From: Bacteroidales bacterium
GTDB lineage: Bacteria > Bacteroidota > Bacteroidia > Bacteroidales > Tenuifilaceae
Assembly: GCA_020636835.1 (NCBI GenBank)
Contig: JACJXC010000008.1
Location: forward strand, 124,001 to 188,000
Direction: 5' to 3'
DNA length: 64,000 bases
A program made the translations under genes and the position numbers. Numbering within the stretch: the first letter of the stretch is position 1; each line of letters starts with the position of its first letter. Positions 57,698 through 64,000 of this stretch are shown piece after piece. The notes beneath the pieces are model-generated. The model was not told the DNA's origin, did no database searches, and saw only the letters and a program-made list of their open reading frames with translations.

Positions 57698-59500
57698 ATG
57701 CAGGGGATAAGAAATATTGCGATTATTGCGCACGTCGATCATGGGAAGACCACATTGGTGGACAAAATGATTATTCAGGGAAAACTTTTCAAAGATCACG
57801 AAAAGCCCGGCGAACTAATTCTCGATAGTAACGATTTGGAACGTGAGCGTGGCATTACCATTTTGGCCAAAAACGTTTCGGTTCAGTATAAAGACGTTAA
57901 AATCAATATCATCGACACTCCGGGTCACTCCGATTTTGGTGGCGAGGTGGAGCGTGTGCTAAACATGGCCGACAGTGTTTTGCTGCTTGTGGATGCCTTT
58001 GAGGGCACTATGCCCCAAACCCGATTCGTGCTTCAGAAAGCATTGTCGCTGGGACTTAAACCTATAGTGGTAATCAATAAGGTTGACAAGCCCAACTGCC
58101 GCCCCGAGGTGGTGCAGGAGCAGGTGTTCGATTTGATGTTCAACCTCGACGCAACTGAGGATCAACTCAATTTCCCCACAATATACGGCAGTGCCAAGCA
58201 GGGCTGGATGTCGGACGATTGGCGTAAGCCCGCCACCGATATTACCGCACTGCTCGATAAGATTGTGGAGTATGTGCCTGCTGCAAAGCAAATTGCCGGA
58301 ACGCCTCAACTCTTAGTTACCTCGTTGGATTACTCCAGCTATGTTGGACGAATTGCCATAGGTAAGTTGCACCGGGGCGAACTAACCACCGGGATGCCAG
58401 TGGCTCTTGCCAAAACCAATGGCGAGGTGGTTCGTACCAAGGTTAAAGAATTACTCGTTTTCGAAGGATTGGGCAAGCGGAAGGTTGATAAGGTTATCTC
58501 GGGCGATATTTGCGCTTTGGTTGGTATCGAGGGTTTTGATATTGGCGATACCATTACCGATATCGAGAATCCCGATCCCCTTCCTACCATAGCCGTGGAT
58601 GAGCCTACCATGAGTATGCTTTTCACCATCAATAATTCTCCCTTTTTTGGAAGAGATGGAAAGTTTGTTACATCGCGCCATTTGAAGGATCGTTTGGATC
58701 GCGAATTGGAGAAAAACCTTGCATTACGGGTTAAGGAAACCGATTCGGCCGATTCGTTCATGGTGTTTGGACGGGGTGTGCTACACCTCTCGGTGCTAAT
58801 CGAAACAATGCGCCGCGAGGGCTACGAGTTGCAGGTTGGCCAGCCCAAGGTGATCATTAAAATGATTGGCGGCGAAAAGTGCGAGCCGGTTGAATACCTT
58901 ACCATCGATTTGCCCGAGGATGTGTCGGGTAAAGCCATTGAGCAGGTTACCCGTCGTCGGGGTACATTGCTGTCTATGGAGCGCCGTAACGATAGGATTC
59001 ACCTCGAGTTCGAAATCCCATCGCGCGGTATCATTGGCCTTCGTAATATTCTACTTACCGCTACTGCTGGCGAGGCTGTTATTGCTCACCGGGTTAAGGG
59101 TTTTGAACCCTACTGTGGCGAAATCGAAACACGGGTAAATGGTTCGCTTATTGCCATGGAGAGCGGCATGTCGTATGCCTATGCCATAAACAAGCTGCAG
59201 GATAGGGGGCGGTTCTTTATCGATGAGCACGAGGAGGTGTACGCCGGACAGGTAATTGGCGAGAATACCCGCGCTGGCGATATGGTGATTAACGTGACCA
59301 AATCCAAAAAGCTTACAAATATGCGTGCCTCAGGTTCCGACGACAAGGCAATTCTTGCCCCACCTGTTAAGTTTAGCCTCGAGGAAGCCCTTGAGTACAT
59401 TCAGGAGGATGAATACGTGGAGATCACGCCCAAATCCATGCGTTTGCGCAAGATATATCTCGACGAGAACGATCGGAAGCGCCGAACAAAAAGTGTTTAG
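57698..59500 (+). CDS. typA: Translational GTPase TypA/BipA
   Basis: 600 aa from ATG 57698 (MQGIRNIAIIAHVDHG). Ribosome-binding GTPase of the EF-G/LepA group involved in ribosome assembly and stress adaptation. G motifs: P-loop AHVDHGKTTLVD, switch I ERERGITILAKN, DTPGHSDFGGEVERVL, and NKVDKPNCRP (NKxD), followed by domain II, EF-G-like domains III and V and the TypA-specific C-terminal domain (TKSKKLTNMRASGSDDK). Full length. The -7 box just upstream fixes the start. Confidence 0.97.
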   Translation: MQGIRNIAIIAHVDHGKTTLVDKMIIQGKLFKDHEKPGELILDSNDLERERGITILAKNVSVQYKDVKINIIDTPGHSDFGGEVERVLNMADSVLLLVDAFEGTMPQTRFVLQKALSLGLKPIVVINKVDKPNCRPEVVQEQVFDLMFNLDATEDQLNFPTIYGSAKQGWMSDDWRKPATDITALLDKIVEYVPAAKQIAGTPQLLVTSLDYSSYVGRIAIGKLHRGELTTGMPVALAKTNGEVVRTKVKELLVFEGLGKRKVDKVISGDICALVGIEGFDIGDTITDIENPDPLPTIAVDEPTMSMLFTINNSPFFGRDGKFVTSRHLKDRLDRELEKNLALRVKETDSADSFMVFGRGVLHLSVLIETMRREGYELQVGQPKVIIKMIGGEKCEPVEYLTIDLPEDVSGKAIEQVTRRRGTLLSMERRNDRIHLEFEIPSRGIIGLRNILLTATAGEAVIAHRVKGFEPYCGEIETRVNGSLIAMESGMSYAYAINKLQDRGRFFIDEHEEVYAGQVIGENTRAGDMVINVTKSKKLTNMRASGSDDKAILAPPVKFSLEEALEYIQEDEYVEITPKSMRLRKIYLDENDRKRRTKSV

Positions 59501-59566
59501 CGGAATGGGTTGTATTACCTTTTCCTAATATTTTTAGCTCGTTTTTTTGATTGATTGTAATTTTTA

Positions 59567-59574
59567 TAACTTTG
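59567..59574 (+). promoter_or_regulatory. Promoter of the yceD-rpmF-plsX-fabH cluster
   Basis: TAACTTTG (59567-59574) matches TAnnTTTG, with TTTG at 59546-59549 and a 17-bp spacer. The first gene starts 21 bp downstream. Confidence 0.6.
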
Positions 59575-59595
59575 CACTTTGTTTTTTGGTGAGTT

Positions 59596-60132
59596 GTGAG
59601 TAGCACGTTAAGTAGATATTCAATTAGTTTCAAGGGGCTTAAGCTCGGAAAACACTCGTTCGAATTCGTTTTGAACGACGATTTTTTCCATGAGTTTAGC
59701 GAGGGGGAGATTAGCAAAGGGCAGCTTATTGCCAAGGTGAACCTGAATAGGCAAAACCATTTGCTTGAGTTTAAGGTTACCATTAAGGGTACTGTGCAGG
59801 TTGTTTGCGATAGGTGTTTAAATCTTTTTGATTTGCCTATCACCTTCAAAGGCGAGTTGTTTGCCCGAATCGGGCTCTCTGATGCCGATGTGGATAACGA
59901 TGAGATTATCTATCTTGCCGAGGAGGAACACGAGGTTAACATTGCTCAGTACCTTTACGAAAGTGTTTGCCTTAGCTTGCCTTTAAAGCGCTACCATGGC
60001 ATGAATGGGACTAACGCAAGCGATTGCGATCCCGAAATGCTCGCCAAGATGAACGTGGTTAACGATAACGATAATATGCCCGACGAGGTTGATCCCCGGT
60101 GGGAGCAACTGAAAAAGTTAAAGAATAACTAA
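59596..60132 (+). CDS. yceD: DUF177 (YceD) family protein
   Basis: 178 aa from a GTG start at 59596; no ATG is in reach and other GTG/TTG codons just upstream lie too near the promoter. DUF177 proteins precede rpmF across bacteria and are implicated in 23S rRNA accumulation or ribosome assembly. Family features: VKVTIKGTVQVVCDRCLNLFDLPI with the CxRC pair near residue 75, and an acidic EEHEVNIAQYLYESVCLSLPLK segment. The C-terminal DPRWEQLKKLK is the conserved ending. First gene of the fatty-acid/phospholipid cluster. Confidence 0.88.
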   Translation: MSSTLSRYSISFKGLKLGKHSFEFVLNDDFFHEFSEGEISKGQLIAKVNLNRQNHLLEFKVTIKGTVQVVCDRCLNLFDLPITFKGELFARIGLSDADVDNDEIIYLAEEEHEVNIAQYLYESVCLSLPLKRYHGMNGTNASDCDPEMLAKMNVVNDNDNMPDEVDPRWEQLKKLKNN

Positions 60133-60157
60133 GTTTTACTAAATAATAAGTTGAAAA

Positions 60158-60343
60158 ATGGCACATCCTAAGTCAAAGATTTCCAAGCAAAGAAGGAATA
60201 AACGTAGAACACACTACAAAGCATCTACACCTACTTTATCAACCTGCTCTAATTGTGGCTCGGCTGTTGAATATCACCGTGTTTGCCCTGAGTGTGGTTT
60301 TTATCGCGGTAAACAAGCAATTGAAAAAGCTGCCAACGCGTAG
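60158..60343 (+). CDS. rpmF: 50S ribosomal protein L32
   Basis: 61 aa. N-terminal MAHPKSKISKQRRNKRRTHYK is the L32 signature and the zinc-ribbon CSNC...CPEC is intact (Cys pairs near residues 30-33 and 46-49). It lies between yceD and plsX, the conserved order that couples ribosome and membrane lipid synthesis. Gap of 25 bp after yceD. Confidence 0.97.
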   Translation: MAHPKSKISKQRRNKRRTHYKASTPTLSTCSNCGSAVEYHRVCPECGFYRGKQAIEKAANA

Positions 60344-60372
60344 TTAGTATCAACCATTGATTTGACCAATTG

Positions 60373-61317
60373 ATGATGAGAATTGGCGTTGATGCAATGG
60401 GAGGCGATTTTGCACCCGATGCGGTTGTGTCGGGTGCCGTTTTAGCCCTTAAGCATCTCAGCAACGATCAAAGAGTTGTGCTTTATGGTAATCGCGAGGT
60501 AATCGTATCGCTTCTCGAAAAGGAGGGTGCCAGTGTCGATTCTTTCGATATTGTACATTGCTCCGAGGTTATCGAGATGGGCGACAATCCCTCTAAGTCC
60601 TTTGCCAAAAAAACCGACTCTAGCATCGTTAGAGGATTCATGGATCTTGCCGCGGGTAAGGTTGATGGATTTGCCAGCGCGGGAAGCACCGGTGCCATGA
60701 TGGTTGGTGCAATGATGGTTGTTAAACAAATTCCTGGTGTTATCCGGCCTGCAATTGCAGGGTTTATACCCGTATCGGCCAGTAAGGTCAACTTACTCCT
60801 CGATGTGGGGCTAAATCCCGATTGTCGCCCCGATATTCTTAATCAGTATGGAATACTTGGTTCCATATATGCGAAAAAGGTATTCGGTATCGATAACCCT
60901 AGAGTGGCTCTGCTAAACATTGGCGAGGAGGAGGAGAAGGGCAACCTGGTCTCCAAAAGTGCCTTTGAATTGATGAAAGATTCCTCGGACTTTAATTTTG
61001 TGGGAAACGTTGAAGGACATCACCTTTTTCACGATAAAAAGGCCGATGTGGTGGTATGCGATGGTTTTGTGGGCAATGTTGTGCTCAAGGAGGCCGAGGC
61101 TTTCTACCACATGCTAGTTAAGGTTAACCCCGGAAATAGTTTTAACGAGCGGTTTAACTCCGAGAATTACGGTGGAACACCGGTTCTGGGCGTTAATAAG
61201 CCTGTAATAATAGCTCACGGAGCTTCGAGCCCCAAAGCGATAATGAACATGATTATTCAAACTCGCGAGGTTATTTCGTCTAACATTTGCGAGACAATTA
61301 AACAAGCATTCAGCTAA
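60373..61317 (+). CDS. plsX: Phosphate acyltransferase PlsX
   Basis: About 314 aa; ATG 60373 or the adjacent ATG 60376 may be used. Makes acyl-phosphate from acyl-ACP for the PlsY step of phospholipid synthesis. Seen: MRIGVDAMGGDFAPDAVV at the start, KKTDSSIVRGFMDLAAGKVDG, FASAGSTGAMMVGAMM, LLDVGLNPDCRPD and VVCDGFVGNVVLKEAE. Stop codon overlaps the fabH ATG by one base, giving tight coupling. Confidence 0.96.
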   Translation: MMRIGVDAMGGDFAPDAVVSGAVLALKHLSNDQRVVLYGNREVIVSLLEKEGASVDSFDIVHCSEVIEMGDNPSKSFAKKTDSSIVRGFMDLAAGKVDGFASAGSTGAMMVGAMMVVKQIPGVIRPAIAGFIPVSASKVNLLLDVGLNPDCRPDILNQYGILGSIYAKKVFGIDNPRVALLNIGEEEEKGNLVSKSAFELMKDSSDFNFVGNVEGHHLFHDKKADVVVCDGFVGNVVLKEAEAFYHMLVKVNPGNSFNERFNSENYGGTPVLGVNKPVIIAHGASSPKAIMNMIIQTREVISSNICETIKQAFS

Positions 61318-62327
61318 TGGGAAAAATTACTGCCGCAATCACAGGTGTTGGGGGATATGTACCCGACTATATTCTAACCAACGAGGAGCTCAGCCGTATG
61401 GTTGATACCACCGATGAGTGGATTATGACTCGTATTGGTATTAAGGAACGTCATATTTTGAAAGGCGAAGGTTTGGGAACCTCCGATATGGCCATGCATG
61501 CTGTTAACGAGTTGCTTCGCAAAACCAACACCCACCCCGATGAGGTGGATATGCTGATTTGCGGTGTGGTTACCCCCGATATGCAGTTTCCCGCTACTGC
61601 CAATATTATTAGCGATAAGTGTGGAATAAAGAATGCTTTTGGATTTGATATGAATGCCGGTTGCTCTAGCTTCCTTTATGCTTTGGTAACTGCATCTAAA
61701 TACGTTGAATCGGGTACACACAAAAAGGTTGTTGTGGTTGGAGCCGATAAAATGTCATCTATTACCGATTATACCGATCGCTCCACATGCCCAATTTTTG
61801 GCGATGGGGCCGCTGCTGTTTTGCTTGAGCCTAGTACCGATGGCGTTGGTATTCTTGATGCTAAAATGCAGGTGGATGGTTCCGGTCGTAAGCACCTACA
61901 CCAGGTAGCCGGTGGGTCTTGCTACCCAGCATCTATCGAAACCGTTACAAAGCGTCAACACTATATTTATCAGGAAGGTCAGCCTGTGTTTAAGGCAGCG
62001 GTTTCCAATATGGCCGATGTTGCGGTTGAGGTTATGCACCGCAACGGCATCACCCCCGAGACTTTGGCTTGGCTTGTTCCCCATCAGGCTAACATGCGAA
62101 TCATAGAGGCTACCGCTCAACGCATGGGTATTCGCAAGGAGCAGGTTATGATTAATATTCAGCGCTACGGTAATACCACCAGCGGTACTATCCCTCTTTG
62201 TTTGTGGGAATGGGAATCGCAACTGAAAAAAGGAGATAATCTTATTATTGCAACTTTTGGTGCTGGTTTTACTTGGGGCGGTGTTTATGTGAAGTGGGCC
62301 TATGATGGTTCAAAGTTTGCAAAGTAG
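61317..62327 (+). CDS. fabH: 3-oxoacyl-ACP synthase III (FabH)
   Basis: 336 aa. Starts fatty acid synthesis by condensing acetyl-CoA (or a branched acyl-CoA) with malonyl-ACP. Catalytic Cys116 (DMNAGCSSFLYAL), His in LVPHQANMRII and Asn in YGNTTSGTIPL complete the Cys-His-Asn triad. DTTDEWIMTRIGIKERH near residue 30 is a family signature. Last gene of the yceD-rpmF-plsX-fabH cluster and closed by a strong terminator. Confidence 0.97.
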   Translation: MGKITAAITGVGGYVPDYILTNEELSRMVDTTDEWIMTRIGIKERHILKGEGLGTSDMAMHAVNELLRKTNTHPDEVDMLICGVVTPDMQFPATANIISDKCGIKNAFGFDMNAGCSSFLYALVTASKYVESGTHKKVVVVGADKMSSITDYTDRSTCPIFGDGAAAVLLEPSTDGVGILDAKMQVDGSGRKHLHQVAGGSCYPASIETVTKRQHYIYQEGQPVFKAAVSNMADVAVEVMHRNGITPETLAWLVPHQANMRIIEATAQRMGIRKEQVMINIQRYGNTTSGTIPLCLWEWESQLKKGDNLIIATFGAGFTWGGVYVKWAYDGSKFAK

Positions 62328-62346
62328 TATTTGTATATATTTTACT

Positions 62347-62376
62347 AATCCAGATCTTAACCGATCTGGATTTTTT
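62347..62376 (+). terminator. Terminator after fabH
   Basis: AATCCAGATC (62347-62356) / GATCTGGATT (62363-62372) with a 6-nt loop and six Ts from 62371; 20 bp past the fabH stop. Confidence 0.93.
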
Positions 62377-62516
62377 ATTTGTACTGCTTTGCAGAATGTT
62401 AAGTAGGTTCTATTTTTTGTATTGATTAACTTGTCCTTCCGTGAGCAGTTTCTAACTTGTTGATTTTTTATGCTGTACTTTGTATCTCAAATACAATACT
62501 GCCTATTATTAACTAA

Positions 62517-62547
62517 CAAAAGGGTGTCGATATATGACACCCTTTTG
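62517..62547. terminator. Hairpin terminator upstream of the C1B peptidase stop
   Basis: CAAAAGGGTGTC (62517-62528) / GACACCCTTTTG (62536-62547), a perfect 12-bp stem with a 7-nt loop. On the minus strand it lies 34 bp after the stop of the peptidase gene and ends in a TTTTG tract; it may act in both directions. Confidence 0.8.
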
Positions 62548-62580
62548 CATTCTATTAGGTTCAATACTAATCGACTGATT

Positions 62581-63738
62581 CTACTTTACACCCAGCTTAT
62601 CGGCGATTTCTTTGGGAAGGGCGTTTTTGTGAATCATTATCGCTATGGTTTTCATCCTAAAGAAGGGTTCCGATATGTATAGGTAGCCGCTGTGTATGCC
62701 ATCGGTTCCCCAGCTGTTCTTGGTGAAAAAGTATGTTGTACCGTTTTGGTCAGTGGCTAGCCCAGTGATATGCATCAGGTGGTCGTCGGTTGAGGTCAGG
62801 TTGTCGAAGTTTTCCTGACGGTTGGCTTGATTCACGCTCACCTCGGGTACTGGTCCTTCGAAGCTGAACAGCTTGGCTTTGCGATCCTTTTCCGAGAGGC
62901 CAAGCCATCGCTCTTTATCGCTGCCGGCCATTTCGTCAACTTTATCTTGGGGTAAAACAGCAACTCCTTTGCCCCAAGCGAAACTCTTTTCGCTTACATC
63001 GCCATCCCAGCATACCGAGTAGCCATTCTGTAGCGCATTTTTTGTGATTTTAACCAAATCTTCCAGCGGAACATTGTAGTACATACGGTGTGCCCAGTTG
63101 TCGGGAATTTCGAGTATGAATTGTTCGTAAAATGGATGGTGGTTAAATGATGTTATCTCAATATATTCGTTGGGGTTGAACGGTACTTTTGCCAGTTCTG
63201 AATGTTCGGCGCTGGTGTAGGATCCCAGATAGGTGTCTACCACCGCTTTATAGCCATTAAGCCATGCTGTGCTCAGTTTTCTGTTGTGATTTTCCACCAC
63301 AGCGTCGAGGTAGCCTTTGAGAACAGCGGTTAGCTCGGAGTGAGCGTGCACATCGCTGCCGTAGTTCAGGCCGGGGTATTCCTTCTCCGCAACCATCCCG
63401 TGCTCGCGGATCACATCCATCACGTCGTGAGCTTGTCCTCCCTGTCCGAAGTTGTTATTCCCCTGAAACCGGACAAAGTTCAGCGCCTTGTTGGTGTATG
63501 CATGGCGTACAAAGAACATTTCGGCGATGTCGTATTCCGGTTGTCCCATCCGTAGCAGTTCAGTTTCGATAAATGAGGTGGTTGCAAAGCTCCAGCAAGT
63601 CCCGGTCCGTTGTTGGTTTTTTACCGAGGATGCTTTAATCTCCTTTTCGGCTTTAAACTTAAAGCCAGGCTCTTCTTGGGTAAACCCTTGTGTGGCGATT
63701 AGCAAAGCAGATGCCAGTAGAATGGTTAACTTGTTCAT
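62581..63738 (-). CDS. C1B cysteine peptidase (bleomycin hydrolase/PepC-like), exported
   Basis: 385 aa from ATG 63738, chosen because a signal peptide (NKLTILLASALLIATQGFTQ) starts there; the open frame continues upstream to 63969 with no sense. C1B signatures: active Cys in NQQRTGTCWSFATTSFIETELL, His in TSTDDHLMHITGLA and Asn in FTKNSWGTDGIHSGY. Unlike cytosolic PepC it carries a signal peptide, so it acts in the periplasm or as a lipoprotein-free secreted enzyme, probably as an aminopeptidase. It is shorter than bleomycin hydrolase (about 450 aa). Fifth peptidase gene of the window. Confidence 0.92.
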   Translation of the reverse strand: MNKLTILLASALLIATQGFTQEEPGFKFKAEKEIKASSVKNQQRTGTCWSFATTSFIETELLRMGQPEYDIAEMFFVRHAYTNKALNFVRFQGNNNFGQGGQAHDVMDVIREHGMVAEKEYPGLNYGSDVHAHSELTAVLKGYLDAVVENHNRKLSTAWLNGYKAVVDTYLGSYTSAEHSELAKVPFNPNEYIEITSFNHHPFYEQFILEIPDNWAHRMYYNVPLEDLVKITKNALQNGYSVCWDGDVSEKSFAWGKGVAVLPQDKVDEMAGSDKERWLGLSEKDRKAKLFSFEGPVPEVSVNQANRQENFDNLTSTDDHLMHITGLATDQNGTTYFFTKNSWGTDGIHSGYLYISEPFFRMKTIAIMIHKNALPKEIADKLGVK

Positions 63739-63941
63739 TGCTTTTGATTTATGTGTTAAGAATTGGTCTATTTGATTTTCTAATATAGTAAATATCAGGC
63801 ATAATTGTTTAAAAATTTCATAGATGAGATAAATTGTTGCTGGATGGTAATTTAAATCACTTGTATAAAACGTTCGATCAATTTTTTTTGCATATTTGTA
63901 TAGCAATACACACTTGGTTGTAAAATTATCCCTGAAAATCG

Positions 63942-64000
63942 ATGCGCAGGGCGAAAATTTATTTGGCAATAGTTGCTTTTATTCTTTTGGCGAGGCGGTT
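63942..64000 (+). CDS. Start of a gene with an N-terminal hydrophobic segment, cut by window end
   Basis: ATG 63942 opens a frame of 19 codons to the window edge: MRRAKIYLAIVAFILLARR, which resembles a signal peptide or membrane anchor. It is divergent from the C1B peptidase gene, and CATATTTG (63891-63898, one mismatch from TAnnTTTG) lies 43 bp upstream. Too short to assign a family. Confidence 0.4.
   Translation, partial: MRRAKIYLAIVAFILLARR

Noticed and set aside
62470..62682. 70-codon plus-strand frame downstream of fabH
   Set aside because: It runs through a 12-bp hairpin terminator and into the antisense of the C1B peptidase gene.
62581..63969. 462-codon version of the C1B peptidase starting at 63969
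   Set aside because: The extra 77 residues precede a clear signal peptide and cover the intergenic promoter region; ATG 63738 is the credible start.

Overview
The window is chromosomal DNA of a Bacteroidota bacterium, most likely an anaerobic, protein-degrading member of Bacteroidales. Evidence: many genes are preceded by the Bacteroidetes -7 box TAnnTTTG and few by Shine-Dalgarno sites; there is a type IX secretion gene (porZ), a secreted peptidase with a type IX C-terminal sorting domain, and families typical of the phylum (DUF2723, GH3-like, DUF3108). An oxygen-sensitive glycyl radical enzyme points to anaerobic life. I saw no rRNA, tRNA or CRISPR array.

Layout. 1-1455: 5' part of a gingipain-like C25 protease. 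1882-8087: TolC/adaptor efflux pair, tsaB, a DUF3108 protein, efp and a GAF-SpoIIE phosphatase. 8042-15353 (mostly minus): O-antigen ligase-like and Wzz-like proteins, tyrS, cvpA, an ArsR regulator, a polyprenyl synthase (plus strand) and a dGTPase. 15404-21766: signalling block with an output-less Cache-HAMP-GAF-PAS sensor, two paralogous universal stress proteins and, between them, an adenylate cyclase fused to an HD phosphodiesterase-like domain. 21775-29249: rdgB, porZ, recO, an aminotransferase-fold protein lacking the PLP lysine, a GH3-like protein and a deoxynucleoside kinase. 29334-34298: accessory patch with an ISL3-type IS sitting at the start codon of an outer membrane protein gene, a sugar-isomerase-like/serine hydrolase operon and a MITE-like structured repeat. 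34299-46238: outer membrane protein, TPR protein, DUF2723 glycosyltransferase-like protein with a polysaccharide deacetylase, a second output-less sensor, a TPR-SpoIIE phosphatase and a metallophosphoesterase.

46310-57548 is the most coherent system. A promoter with a long structured leader precedes a radical SAM activase and a glycyl radical enzyme whose active-site residues match trans-4-hydroxy-L-proline dehydratase (HypD), followed by an exported dipeptidyl-peptidase IV-like S9 peptidase, a cytosolic Xaa-Pro aminopeptidase/prolidase, a secreted papain-like protease with a type IX tail and, convergent to it, a small secreted cysteine-rich protein homologous to that protease's own prodomain. 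Read together this looks like a locus for breaking down collagen or gelatin and consuming the released hydroxyproline.

57698-62327 holds housekeeping genes: typA and the classic yceD-rpmF-plsX-fabH cluster. 62581-63738 is a C1B (bleomycin hydrolase-like) peptidase, and a gene begins on the plus strand at 63942 and runs off the window.
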